Of a stretch of 64,000 nt of DNA, positions 47,831 through 60,761 are shown one piece after another (the stretch's first letter is position 1; each line of letters starts with the position of its first letter). The notes beneath the pieces were generated by a model. The model ran no database searches. It saw nothing but the letters and a program-made list of their open reading frames with translations, and was not told where the DNA came from. Both the position numbers and the translations under genes were made by a program. This DNA is from Phallusia fumigata. Its lineage: Eukaryota; Chordata; Ascidiacea; Phlebobranchia; Ascidiidae. The stretch spans positions 28,756 to 92,755 of the forward strand of contig QXVZ01016643.1 of the NCBI GenBank assembly GCA_008931825.1, read 5' to 3'.

Positions 47831-48279
47831 CCCTCATATTGGGGTTTTATTAGATTTTGCAGTGATGGCACCTACAGCGCCACACGCGGTTGCCACTATT
47901 AAGCTGGAAATTTTTAACGTATTTTAACTTTGAATTTGTTGGGAAACCGAAGAAAACATCTTCAAAAGACAAGATAAGCAATTACTCCCCGAGGTAATGT
48001 GGTATTATAATGTCACAAGCAAAAGCATTGACAATCATCCATTCGACAATCATCCTTTTATGAAATTGCTGTTGATAGGATTTTTTTGTTAGTCCTGCCT
48101 GTTTTGTGTACTTGATGTAGCATACAGTGATATATTTACACTGACTGTTACCAACATCAACAAATTTTTACATGTTGAAGCAGTCTAAAATATTCACTGG
48201 CACGAAAATATTATGCCATTTTTAACGGCAACAGTAGAACAGCACATAAAAACAATTTTTTTAAAAAACCTGCAAAAAT

Positions 48280-50828
48280 TCATGTCCTTTTGTGTTTATG
48301 AGTTTTCTTGTGCTTGTGTTTTACCTCTTGTTCACTGTCAGGATCATGGCTGCGTTTATGTTTCTTTTCCTTGTTGTGATTTGGCCGGTTTGCTTTTGAA
48401 GCACTGTCATCATGATCACTACATGCGCCATCTTCAAAATGTTTTGATTTATGTTTCTTCGATTTATTTTTATGTTTTTTGTGCTTTACAGATTCTGTGT
48501 CATCTTTAGATGTTTTTTCAACCCATAGTTGTTTTTGTTTCTTTTTGGTCTTTTTTCTTTTCCGTTTGTTTGTATCCGAGTCACTTGAGTCATTACTTGT
48601 TGAGGCTTGGTCGAGGACTTGTTGCAAAAATCGAAGTTTTGACTCTTGGTCTTTTTTCTTTTTTGTACTCATGACTTCATGCATAGGGTCTTCAAAAACC
48701 TACAACAAAGATATATTGTTTAGAAAATAATAACTAATTTGGAAACAAACTGTAGACAGACCTCCAGTTATGGAGTACAGGGCATAACTCTTACTTTTGC
48801 CATGAATGATTAAAAAAAACATACAAACCTCTCTGAACTTTTCCAATGCTTCATTCCCAGAATTAAACATAGGGCACTCTCTGTCACCTGTTCTGTGCCC
48901 AAAGTTTTTACATCTCCAACCTGATATGTATAAAAATATGTATTTATTGGGAACAATATTTACAGACAAATAAAAGACAAGATGTTGCCATCCATATCTA
49001 TTAAACCAAAGTCAACACTTTTCAGTATTAAGGGGGATTCACAGACGCACTTAACGGTAGCGATGCGATTTTTGATCTCACAGCAAACAACGTGGTATTC
49101 ACACCAGCCGGGGTCATGCGGCGCCGGTGTGATTTTCTTGTGATTTATTTTTTCCGTCAGCCCAGTGCTTGTTGGATGGTTTTCTGGGTGCAAAACGTTG
49201 TTTTTGTATGGTATTCGGTTGTGATTAATTTCTAATAGCTTGAAGTAGTTTTGTTTGTAGATTGATAGTTTCATGAATGTTTAATAGGAATTTCGAAAAC
49301 AAGATTAATGAAATATTGATGGCAATGACAAGTGTGTACATTGTCTTGTTACAATAAATTTGTGTCAAGTTTGTGCTTTGTGTCAAAGTAGTACTAACTT
49401 AAAGTCCCTATCAATGATTTATTGATGTAGAGACACTCATATTGGCAAGCACATTGACTTAGTTGTCTTGCCAATGAAAATGATTTGCCAACATGTTGCT
49501 GCAACCACACTGCTGGTGTGAGGCCTCCTGCTGCTTCAAGCGTTGTGCCAAAAATCTGCGCACAACTGCAGCTTTTACACACCACCAGTTGTGTCTGGTG
49601 TGCAGAGCCCTTTAGAGTGCTGTATGCTTCTATTTACAAAACAGTGGTGTTCTCTATTAAACTTGTTAACACACGAAAATTTCAGAAAATATGGCTTGCA
49701 TAGTTTATAAATACTAGGCACCTGTGTACATTGCAACAGATTTTGAGTTGTAAATTTTTTACCACTGAACCCACATTTATAACTTCATCGAAAACTTGTC
49801 TATTAAGAGTTAATGCAGGCATTTTTAATTTTAGATTCAGCACCATTTTTAAGATGATAGTTTCAAATGATATCTGATTTTAAGCTATCCAAATACTTTA
49901 AAAGCAAAAATTCCTAAACCAAACCACATAAACAAAAAAATTGCAACATTAAATGCTGCACAGTGGACAAGCTCTTTTGTTACCCATGGTACATGTTTGG
50001 GTTTGTGGTTACATTAAAAAAACAGCTTGTAGAAATACATACATTGCATCACTTTTACTTCTTTTCCCAGTGGCATCCATAAACCTTTCTTAGGTGCCTT
50101 TGACAAAAAATCTCGAGCAGCCTGATTTTGTTCTGTATCTGGAATGCATTCCTCTGGTTGCTCTTCCTGTTCTTTTACCATTCCAGGTGGCGCTTGCTCA
50201 TAACTTAAAACAAAAAAATTCATGCTATTGTTACAAAAAATAATGTTTTGACCTTTCAGTAGGTGGTATTTTTATGGCAAAACATACATTACACCACACA
50301 ATAGAGACAAGCTGTGACAAGCAAGCATAAGGTGCAAATTGGCATGTTAAAGCCCAAGCAAACTGATATCACCCAACCCATTACAATTTGGACTGGCCAA
50401 AGCCACAAAAAGCATGGTAAGAATAGAAAGTAAAGAAGTGTTCATAGTGTAGCCTGTAGCACAGATATGTCATGATAAATTTAAATTTTTAAATAAATGT
50501 ATAAACTTGTCCAAACATATAACAATTGACCAACATCAGTTATACTTGTCTTGTGGACACTGGGATATTTGATTGATTTCTATTAAGGTTTTGGCAACAG
50601 ACAAACTAAATAAGGCTACCCCACAACAATGGTGTTGTGTTGTTGGGGTCAACAATCGTTGATTTAGAGTCTGAAAAACGAAATTATTACAAAACGTTTG
50701 GTCAACAAGCTTGTTTTTACAAAACGGTTGTGCATTTGTGAAAATGATGTATGCTACTTGTGGTAAATAGCATATAATACTTACAACGTCTCAATGTGTT
50801 TTAATCTATCGATGATGGCCTTATCCAT
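48280..50828 (-). CDS. RP9: RP9 (PIM1-associated protein 1) homologue, splicing-linked nuclear protein, 4 exons
   Basis: Exons in coding order 50828-50785, 50203-50043, 48920-48829 and 48699-48280 give 238 residues (human 221). Human RP9 is a PIM1 kinase target in splicing speckles that binds U2AF35, and it is mutated in a dominant retinitis pigmentosa. The order matches the family: LKHIETFYEQAPPGMVKE, then EECIPD, GLWMPLGKEVKVMQC, a zinc-knuckle-like CWRCKNFGHRTGDREC spanning the exon 2/3 junction, and VFEDPMHEV. The tail is a long Lys/Ser/His-rich low-complexity run (KKHKHK-type), typical of SR-related proteins. Joining exon 2 to exon 3 restores both the Cys and the Trp of CWRC, confirming that splice. 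The gene is divergent from centrin-3. Confidence 0.95.
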
Positions 50829-51482
50829 GATCGGACTTGTTTATGGCAAAGAGTCAAAGGCAGTTGCTGCAGCAACAAATTACTAATTCCTACACAGCCT
50901 GCAAAAACGTGTTTGTCAAAATAGTCCCAGCCACAAGATGCTTTTGAAAAGTGCAGTTGCACTTGGTTGTTCCCCACTTGCGCACTACGCTACCTACGGT
51001 TCTGCGCTTGGTTGGTACGTATGAACGTTTACACAAATTAAAAAAACCCTGGGGCACACGCACACCCCTACAGAAACAGTGGTTTTCCCGCTACTCAAAT
51101 ACTGCGGGTTAAAGAAAAACAAGCAAAACAATCAGCGTTACAAAAAAAATGTCGTGCTTTATATGGTGTATTAAAAGATTGTTTAGATCAATATTCATCA
51201 ATGGCAATTTTTAGTCAGTTTGTTAAAGTAATGTTCTGTAGATTTTACCAGTAGGCTAGGAAGCAACAATAATTTAAAATAGAGTAGACCCAGATCAAGT
51301 CCCCAACCCGCACCTAGGAAATATCATCCAATAGTATGTGCCGCTTTCGGTCATGTCGTTTGTCATGCCTGACTGGACATGAAACGGCAGATTCCTGTTC
51401 GTTTTGAAAACGCAACAACCTTCGATTCAAGAACTTGGAAGAAGTCACGAATTTGCATCGCTTTGCGTAGTTACAGGCGAAA
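50829..51482. promoter_or_regulatory. Shared 5' region between RP9 and CETN3 (candidate bidirectional promoter)
   Basis: Only 654 bases separate the start codons of RP9 (minus) and centrin-3 (plus), so both promoters must lie here unless leaders are trans-spliced. No TATA box was seen at a convincing place. On the centrin side TTACAG ends 6 bases before the ATG. Confidence 0.5.
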
Positions 51483-52497
51483 ATGAGTCTATCCTTACGG
51501 TAAGAAACACAAGATGTTACGTGTAATTATAAATAAGATTTGTGTGTTCACATTCAGCTTGATTTTTGTAACAGCAAAATCCCAAAGATTTCAGTTCTGT
51601 TTACCGACTACCGTATGCATTTATTGTAGCTTGTTGTGTAAATAAAATACAGTTTTTAACGAAATGTTGAAAAAATTATCCGGATGAGGTCAAATATATT
51701 TTTAGTGTGTAATTTGCAGCAATGAGCTGGGCCTTGAAAAAACAAAAAGAAGGAAACGAAGAGAGCTTACAACAGAACAGAAGCAAGAAATAAAAGAATC
51801 ATTTGAATTGTTTGATACCGATAAAGATCAAAAAATTGATTACCATGAGCTGAAGGTTTTTTTGTGTTTTTGTGTTGCAAAATACTGAATATCGTTCTTC
51901 ATGTAAAACCTTTTTGATAACTTCTCTCAGGTTGCTATGAGAGCGTTGGGATTTGAAGTGAAGAAGGCAGATGTATTAAAAGTGTTGAGAGATTATGATC
52001 GGGAAGGCGCGGGAAGTATTGGATTTGAGGACTACAATGATGTCAGTAAGTATACTTTAAATTGTATGCAATTTTTATACATTTATATGTTTAGTTGTTT
52101 ACAACTTTAGTGTTATGTTTTGCAGTGACGGAATGGATGTTGGAACGTGATCCACAAGAAGAATTTGCAAAAGCATTCAAATTGTTTGATGATGATGAAA
52201 CTGGAAAAATTTCTGTAACAGAATGCAACTTAAATATGTAACCTAATTTTTATTGATAACCATCCATTTTTTAACAGTTAAGAAATTTGCGCCGGGTTGC
52301 CAGGGAACTTGGTGAAAACATGTCTGAAGATGAATTGCGTGCAATGATTGATGAATTTGATACAGATGGAGATGGTGAAAGTTAGTTGATTTGTGCAAAA
52401 TTTGACTTGTTGATTTGCAGCATTGCAGTTTTTACTGTTTTTTTAATTTTTAGTAAATTTGGATGACTTTGTTTCCATTATGACTGGAGACACCTGA
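51483..52497 (+). CDS. CETN3: Centrin-3, EF-hand protein of centrioles, 6 exons
   Basis: Exons 51483-51499, 51720-51855, 51931-52045, 52126-52214, 52278-52380 and 52454-52497 give 167 residues, exactly the human CETN3 length, and near-colinear with it throughout (for example [15 protein letters not shown]). Centrins are calmodulin-like proteins of centrioles and basal bodies. Centrin-3 (Cdc31 type) acts in centriole duplication and as a TREX-2 component. Four EF-hand loops lie at about 38-49, 72-83, 111-122 and 147-158. Loops 1 and 4 keep the acidic positions best ([24 protein letters not shown], with Asp instead of Glu at position 12). Loops 2 and 3 look degenerate for calcium. The first exon codes only five residues and part of a sixth. 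Without the exon 4 donor at 52215 the frame leaves the family, so that splice is firm. A candidate AATAAA lies at 53111-53116. Confidence 0.97.
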
Positions 52498-53386
52498 AGC
52501 ACCTTATGAACTACAATTAAATCAACAGCAAATGCTAAACAACTAGCAAAGACATTTTTCCAGGATCAGTGTTACTTTTTGCTGGGACCAACAGAACTTT
52601 TTGTATGTGGTCTACAGGTTTATTATTTTTTAATATTTCATGATGTTCAGCTTCATAAAATCTAGCTTTTGTACCTGTTGCTTAGTGTAACCGCTTTTTC
52701 GATATTTGTATGTTTAGTGTGTGTCTTTTTTGTGTACTTTAAGCTGCTGTTTTTACAACATGAATCCAAACTATTTGAAGTTGAGACTTTTTTAACTGAA
52801 CCCCTCGGCCCCTCCACCTTGAAAGACCACAGGTATAGTTGGTTGCATTTACCTCATCCAAGAATATGTTATTGTACAGACAAAGGTGAAATAGCCGTCG
52901 ATTTATACTGCTTTTCCACCCTGTGTATATTTACAGTCCGTGATCAACCACTACAAAAATTGTAGTTTTTTTGGCTTGCTTTTTACTGTCTGCCCTCAGC
53001 CTTTGTATGAAGTCGTCTGTGCTATACGGCATAAAAAATAGAGAGGAATCTAGGTAACGAGCAATCTACTGCAAAAATTGAAACTGTCCCCAAAAAAACG
53101 ACGGTTGGTTAATAAAACAGTTGGCAACAAATGTAAATTTGCACGGTGGCGGAGTTATTGCCAAAATGTTTGATTAATAAGCAGGTCGCCAGCACATTTT
53201 TGATAAAACAATCTTCACTAAAAACGCATGTAAAAAATGGATCAAAACTGCAAAAGTTCGAATCAGTGCACAAATGCATTGAAGTTATTGCATGAGGGGG
53301 ACTTTTGTGCACATGACGTCATGTCGATTGACGAAAGTTATGACGTCACAGTACATATTTTTATGTCACCGTATGATTCGGTATGA
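52498..53386. other. Convergent intergenic region between CETN3 and the SLC22 gene
   Basis: This holds both 3' UTRs. AATAAA for centrin-3 is at 53111-53116. Two TGACGTCA palindromes, the full cAMP-response element core, lie at 53314-53321 and 53341-53348, 27 bases apart. No exon chain was found. Confidence 0.55.
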
Positions 53387-56300
53387 TTAGCATTCACTGC
53401 TACCTCCTACGTTTTGTTCGTTAGAACCTGTCACAGGAACGCCTGTATCTTGCTTTTCGAAACCCAAGTTGTCGAATCCTTTAGTATCAGGTTGGAATTC
53501 ACTCTCGTTTCTGCAAAACAAAGTAAAGCCAAATTTTCATGAAAATTTACTTTTCGGAAGCATGGTTTCTCGGTCCTATTTTAGTAACAAACTAATATCC
53601 TGCTTCATCAAGGCTTTTGGTTGATTGCATAAAAAGGTACTTTTTGCCCAAAACTAGGCTTCATGTATTCGCCACAGAAAGTGCTCCACAACATATATGT
53701 ACTGAATCTAGTAAGTTGGACCGATACTCTTCGTTACATATAGGAACTTAGCAAAAACTTTAGTTTAAATGTAGCTTTTTGATTTGTTCGTTTTTTGCAC
53801 CGCAAGTTTTTATACTTCTCAATGTAATATTTGCGCAAACATTGTTCTTGTACTTTTTTTAACCTGTGACCAAATGTAATGCACCAATTTTCCAAAAACC
53901 TTACATCAAATCATTGGCGAGTAATTGGTTCAAGTCAACGACGTTTCCCGTCTTGTAAAACACTTCCGCTTGCTCTATTGTCTCTATCATGGGTTTTCCG
54001 TTGGTTTCACGAAAAGTAAGCGACAGTGCTCCAGCAACCAGTGCTTGAACAAAAAGAAGGGCGTTTGCAGTTCGTTTCACCAATTGAAAAAAACATGTCC
54101 ATGTAGTTGTTTTTTTTTGGTTACGTTTCTTGTGGGCAAGTTTCAAAATTGTTACGTACAAACCCGACACGAATTGTTGCGTTTGGTTAGGAACGGTCAA
54201 TATTTCCTTTAAGTGTTTATTTTTCTCTTATATTTTGGTAGAAAACGAATCCTCGAAAACGACGTTTTGTTAGTTACCAAACCTGTTAGCTAAATTGCAT
54301 TCAGGAAACAATTCAAAGGCTGCAATCTTACAGATTTACACAAGCTTTGGGATTTGACATAGAACTATTTGCGCACAATTTGCTTGAAATAACAAAGAAG
54401 TCAGAGATCTGGACTCACCCACAACTCCAAATATGACATTCGGTAACCACCGGATCGTAGTCTGCAGCGATATAAGGTATGGGGCGGTAATTCCCCCTAA
54501 GCGAGAAGCCACAGATCCGATTCCCAAACCATTGCTCCTGAAAAGACCTTGACAAATTAGTTTTTGTCAACGATGGGGGAATAAATTGCCTACCTGACCA
54601 CCGTTGGGTAGAGTTCAGTCGTGTAAATGTAAATGACCGAAAAAGACCCGGAAATTCCGAACTTGGCAATAAACGCAAATACGACACCTAGTGTCACCAA
54701 TGCTAAAACAAAAAATACAAAGAGATGCAAACATTGGTCACTCCAAATTACATTAAACAAAGTTTTCCTGCACCAATTCGCTTTAATAAACGTAATGTTG
54801 ATGTTGCATAAAGCCAATACAAGACTCCCAAACCCTGACAGCCTTACTGTGATTGTCCCTGGTGTATTCGTTGACTACAACGCTTGCAATTAGACCCAGA
54901 CCAGATACAATCAACATTGCAGAGAGAAGGATTCGTCTTCCGAACCGATCCATGACCAACACGCACACAACATAGGAAGCAAGCTCAAACACACCATCTA
55001 GCGGATACAATAAAATTAACTTTTTTGTATGTTTGTCAAAACAAAGTTCACATACTCAGAGTGTTGTTTACAAAAATGTCCCCAGCTAACGAACCAGCGT
55101 TTAACGAGATTCCGTAGTAAACAAAACTGTTTACAAACCTAAAAAACAAAATCACGGCTAACAAAAGCCATTAGGACATTAAAAAATACTTTATATCGGC
55201 AAGCAAACACTAAAGAGCACTAAAAATGATACAAAAAAGCTTGCGCGCTTTAGTCAAATTTTAACCAAATTACTAGGGTGTCTCTTGAAAAAAAAATGTT
55301 TCATTTGTTATTGCCTTAAGTATCCTACAAGTTACATTTAAAAAAATAATTTGCTCTCTTTTGGCTGTTTAGTTGATAGTTTTGGTACATTTTACCAGTT
55401 GAACATGACATTGAATGTTGTAACACGAATTCCACGTGTTTTGAACAGATCCAGTATTGAGTACTTAATCGCAGTCTCCCCTTGAAACTGTTCGCCCTGT
55501 GTAAACAAAGTATATTTGGTGTGTGAAAGTGAAAATTACCCATTTTAAGTCTGCTGGCTCACCATTTTCTTCTCTCCCGCCTCTTTTGCTTCGTCCCAAT
55601 CTTCTTCAGTTAACGTTACTTTGTTTAGCCTCGCCATTCGCTTTGTCACCTATAAGGATGTCATTGGATTCTATTACACTACCTTAAGTTGTGGATATAT
55701 GTTTAATAAGTTTGCCAGTTGAAAGTACATGTCAATTATTTGAACCTTGAGAATTGTTGCCAATATTTCCTTTAAAACTGTTGTTTACCTCCATTCCTTT
55801 CTTGTCTTTTTCCATCGCAAAAAGCCATCTTGGTGATTCTGGGATGAGGACAGCAAGTACCACAATTGGTGTTGACAAGATCGTCATGACAAACTAGATA
55901 AATGAAATGATATTAAACCCCAACAAAAAAGCCCTTCAGGGTAGAGTAAATAAAACAAAATTGATATTGGTCAACTGCAAAGTTTCATCTTGCTTTTACA
56001 TCTGAGAGCAAGTTTTTAAAGCTCACTGATACAGGGTCTTTTAAATGGAAAGAAAACGATACAATTTACTTACCATTATCTTGTGCCAATTTCTCCAGTT
56101 GTATGCCAAACCTCCAATAATCATGTACCCAAGTGTAAATGCGATTTGATAAATTATCCCGAACCATGATCTGTACTTTGGTCCAACAATCTCCATAACT
56201 TAATTAACATACACAGGTTAACGGCAGTTTGCAACGAATAAACAATAGAAACGCTTTAATCAGGCGACGAAAAGGGAGGCTGAATATGTTTTAAGAAATG

Positions 56301-58343
56301 CAAATAACAATTATACTATAGCGGTATTTGAACAGTTACAACGGAATTTAGACGAGTAACTGAAAGTTGCACATTTAAGAAAACTGAAGTCGTCCAAAAA
56401 TTAGGATGTAATATTTTCCTATTAGTTTAATGGTTCGAATAAAATCTCGTTGCTTGGTTGTGGACTTTCGTCTTTGCGTTAATAGTTTAATGACTCCTAT
56501 TGTATTAAATTACGCATATAAAATACTGTTGACAGTTGTTTGTGATGAATGTTGGATTATTGGTTCGCGTGCCCAAAGAAACAGAAAAAATCCAGTTGGT
56601 CAATTTCCCTAGTAATGAAACTTTTTATGTGTAACGAGTAGTTATATTCAAGTTTTATTTCAACATAGGTTAGTTCACGTGGCAAGCGTTTGGCACGGTT
56701 TCTGGAGTGTGTACCGTTTTGGATGCTCAAAAGAGGACGAAAAAACAAAACAACAAAGCAACTATATGCATTGGCAGTCTGACATGGCTACAAGGTTAAT
56801 CTTTCTTCCTGGTGTCCTTCAATCTATCTCAAAGCACGCTAAGGGGTCTAAAATTATGCCTTTTAAATTTGAAGTCTGAGTATTTACTGTACTTACTGTA
56901 CACAAATGTTGCGATAGTCGTTCCATAATGGAAGCCAGCAATTAGTGCTCTGAATACCGAATACATTTCAACCCACATACTAAACGTACATCCAAACATG
57001 GTGCATATTTCAAGGATGGATGATATTATAAACGTTGGTTTTCGTCCGTATCTACAAAATTAAACAAAACTTTAATGATAAAGGATAAAAATGTCTGAAA
57101 ATGTTACAAACCTGTCAGCAACGTAACCGAATACAATGGATCCGATCAACATACCAACGTAAAACATTGATGTTGAAAACGGTGCAAGGTAACTCCGATC
57201 ACAAACAAGATTGTACTATAAATAGTAAAAAAAAAAAGATTTTGTGGTTGAGATACATTCGCCCGGTCTTGACAAGCTTGGGTCGTAATCGTGTTACATG
57301 TTTAATCTACGGAACAGTTGCTGCAGCAGCAAAGTATAACTGGTAAATTCGGCAGATGTTACTGGAGTGCGATCGGTGTGCCTAATTAATAAGTTTACAA
57401 ACGAAGCAAAGACCAACCTGCGTTACAACAGTCTTTGTAAAAGTACTTTTGTCGTACCAATACCCTTTGTCGCATTGGATTTGATTGGCAGATTTGTTAA
57501 CGCAAGAAAGTGTCCCATCACAACTGGTATAATCGTAATCATATCTAAAAAATACAAGTTTAACCAAAGAAAACGTCCAATTAAAGAAATAAAACAAGAA
57601 AAACAACAACAATGTCAACGGCAATGCACAATTATCTAGTTTGTACAACAAGACTCATTTTTCATACGCACGCAAAAAATAGGTCAGGATTGCTCACCAT
57701 ATAGTCATGTATCTTACTTCATGCAATAATCGTAAGTTCCTGACGATTGATCATACGGAGTTGTTAGGTTAAGTATGTCGGATTCGGTAAGATTCGGATA
57801 AACGGTGGCATTGTCCAAAGGTGGAACGCGGCACCTGTAACAAATTCTGCCTTTTTCCACACGTGTTATTTTTTGCGCAACACACAGTTATTGACATTTC
57901 TTTGTCGACTATTCGCATTTTTTATGTAAGTAGGTTGTCATTGTCAGAAGCCCACTCCGGTGCAATGCTGTTCCCGGGTGTCACAATGCTGGTAAGTTGG
58001 CCCTGCCATCTTCGGGTTTCGATTTTCTACCAACACTATCATCCACCAACATATTAAACCTTAAGCGTGACTCACTTTGTTTGCGGTTAAAAATATGTGC
58101 ACTAATAAGTTTGCTTTGCAAACTTGAAGTGAAGTATGTTAATGGTTTAGGCGTTTTCGAAGTCATTACAAACCTAACCCCACACTCGTATATTTACCTG
58201 TAATCGGGTTCGTACGCTATAAAGACGGTGATAAGACTGTTAAAACCACCGACGATATTATCATAACTCAACAACAAACACACCAGAATCTGGCAAACCC
58301 CGATACCACCCACTTTCTTCAATAATGTATCAAAGCTGATCAT
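53387..58343 (-). CDS. SLC22-family organic ion transporter (OCT/OCTN-like), 15 exons
   Basis: Exons in coding order: 58343-58198, 57834-57718, 57544-57418, 57215-57112, 57051-56897, 56198-56074, 55893-55789, 55649-55563, 55496-55396, 55138-55056, 54997-54848, 54702-54594, 54537-54419, 54043-53905 and 53510-53387. The product is 596 residues. SLC22 members are 12-helix plasma-membrane carriers of the major facilitator superfamily moving organic cations, carnitine or anions. The start MISFDTLLKKVGGIGVCQI is family-like. A Cys-rich extracellular loop with N-glycosylation sites follows (exons 1-3). Exon 4 has YNLVCDRSYL with the first loop DRYGRKP. Exon 6 has GPKYRSWFG, exon 7 PESPRWLFAMEK, exon 11 the second MFS loop MDRFGRR, and exon 12 YTTELYPTVVR. 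Substrate cannot be told from sequence; OCT/OCTN-like is a best guess. GTCAG ends 9 bases before the ATG. Confidence 0.93.
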
Positions 58344-59736
58344 TTTTTGTTACTGACACTGCATTGCAAACCCACAAACAACAAAATCGCAGCACCCAAT
58401 ACAATGTGTTTGCTAGTTGGGCTGTTGACTTGACAAACATTTAAGCGCCTGCACGCAGCTGCATGTTAAACAACATTGCCAATAAAAAATGTGGGTTCGA
58501 CGGATCAACGTTTTTTTAACAAAACCAAGCGTCAGTATTCAGGGCTTTTTGCTACGTGGCCAATTTCGAACAAACTTCAACAAAAAACGGGCTGCGTTTT
58601 GGAATTATGTTATTGTGTGACGTCACAAAGTTGTTATCACTGTTTCCGTGCGGTTCCGGATTTTGGGAAAAGCACTTACATGCCCTCTTCCCAAGAAAAA
58701 AATGTCAGTCAGATATTTCTACCCTGTGTTACTCGCAAATGTCCGACGTATGCACGGGAAACTGTTTAAGTGCGTATTGGGCTATAATCAAGCATTTATG
58801 AACGTCGTGGCCTTGAACGTGTTCTGCGACTTAAAGTCTGTAAGTAAAAGATTCGTAATATTGTATGTTTTGCATGTAACTTGGTTTTTTTTGTTGAAAG
58901 TTACTTGCTCTTTACCAGCGAGAATTGAAATATTTTGTGAAAAAAACTGTGGACATAGACATCCGAGTGTGATTACACACCGCTGATCTGATGACAAGGC
59001 GTGCGATGAACGTGCGATGTCTCGTGAAACAAGTGGCGGGAGAAGTTTCTATGGTTGTGCAACAACTGATCAAAATCATTCTTATTTGTTTGTTCTTTCT
59101 TAGTCCGTTGTGATCTTCGTTTCGTTAATCCCAATATTTTGTGTTATGTTTGTAGATGTTGCATTTCAGTTTCGGGAAATGTAATAGACTAGGCTTGTTG
59201 CACCATAGGTTAAGATACTTGAAGGCAACTTTCAAGGGTAAAAATCGTGTGATCTAGATTCAAGCACAAGCATTAAAAAGTAAGTTAAGATTTAGAATAA
59301 CACTAATTTATACTGATTAAACTATACTCAATACACACCACTCTATAAACAATCTGTAGCCTTTAACCGTATTTATTAAATAGTGATTTAGAGAAATCGA
59401 GAACTGTGATACAAAACACACCACACAAAATTAGACTTTTCATGTGCACAACCTGAACAAGAAATAAAACAGCAGTATCCTACTCTACAATCTAGTTTAA
59501 TACTTTTGAGATATTTTTTTTAGTTCTGCTCATTTTCACAGGGAGAATTTAAAGGAAAAGTGAAAAGATTTTATGGTATTGGCAGGTTGGGGTTTACATG
59601 AGTTGCAAAAGAAACTATTATTGTCTTGTGTCTATTACTTCAAAGAGTTATAAAACATTGCAAAGACTTTGGTGTGTAATAGAAAGATACAGCGATACAC
59701 ATTACACAAAAATACAAATATACTGCTATACTTCCA

Positions 59737-60668
59737 CCAGATTGGAAAGAATGACCGGATAAATCCTCCGCGCAATATTTTGGATTTGAGCCTATAATCC
59801 GCGCACTTTCGGTGATTTCAGTACAAATCCGCACACAATTTTCACCAACTGCTTTATACTGGAAATATATGATTTATTTGCAAAAAAATCTTACACCTTC
59901 AACAATTGCTAATACAACTTTAACGGGTACGCAATGTCATTTCGGTTAAATCGAAAAAACGTAAAATTGTTACGCATGACTGCACGTTGTTTAATGTTTC
60001 CAAAAACATTTTATAAATCAAGAGGTCCTTTGCCGCAGTGATTCCCAACTTTGGTACCTTTCGCGCATTAAATTGAACTGCATTTGGTTGCCCCCCCCCC
60101 CCCCAATTCAAAAAATAAAGAAATTATAATGTTTTAAAGGCTTACCGGGCGCAGAACGCAGGTTAGGGTGTGACGCCAAATATTGTAAGTGACGTGTGGA
60201 AAAATGATTGTGGAACACTGTTCTATTTTTTACAATTAGGTGTGTATTGAAGCGTGACTAACATNACCTTTCGCGCATTAAATTGAACTGCATTTGGTTG
60301 CAAATATATTATTCAATTCAAAAAATAAAGAAATTATAATGTTTTAAAGGCTTACCTGGCGCAAAACGCAGGTGAGATGTGACGCCGAATATTGAAAGTG
60401 ACGTGTGGAAAAATAGTTGCGGAACACTGTTCTATTTCTTACAATTAGGTGTGTATTGAAGCGTGCCCAACATCGAGTTGCATCGAATAAGTGCATTGCC
60501 ATTGCCAGTTTATTCTGTTTTCTGCAGTAGCTTTCAGGACAAAGCGTTTGTAATCAATGCTGTTCCAAAAGTTGTCCGCGCAAAAAAAATTTTTTTAGGT
60601 TGTAAATCCGCTCAAAAAAATTTTTTAAAAATAAATCCTCCGCGCAAAAATTAAACTTTCCAATCTGG
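59737..60668. mobile_element. Non-autonomous DNA transposon candidate, 13 bp terminal inverted repeats, near-perfect 8 bp target duplication
   Basis: The left end is CCAGATTGGAAAG (59737-59749) and the right end is its exact reverse complement (60656-60668). The flanking octamers are TACTTCCA (59729-59736) and CACTTCCA (60669-60676), agreeing at 7 of 8 bases. Inside, TAAATCCTCCGCGCAA recurs near both ends in direct orientation (about 59759 and 60631). An 8 bp duplication fits the hAT superfamily. There is no transposase ORF. The duplicated block around the N at 60265 probably inflates the length by about 210 bp. Confidence 0.6.
60056..60474 (+). repeat. 210 bp tandem duplication joined at an N
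   Basis: Copy 1 (60056-60264) and copy 2 (60266-60474) have a constant offset of 210. They differ by scattered substitutions and by a poly-C run at 60094-60109 in copy 1, where copy 2 has AAATATATTATT-like sequence. The only ambiguous base I noticed (60265) sits exactly at the junction. The best explanation is two diverged haplotypes of one locus laid end to end by the assembler. Confidence 0.85.
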
Positions 60669-60761
60669 CACTTCCATACCTGTATTTATAGTCATTACTG
60701 TGTGTTGTGGGTGAATATTGTGTTGTAGGCCATTTGCATGACAACAATGCTGTAATCCCAG

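Larger units (their letters stand above)
45498..48279. other. Convergent intergenic region between angiomotin and RP9
   Basis: This contains the likely angiomotin 3' UTR (to about 46530), an antisense ORF (46070-46342) and a tRNA-derived SINE-like element (about 47630-47830). Otherwise no exon chain was found. Confidence 0.6.
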
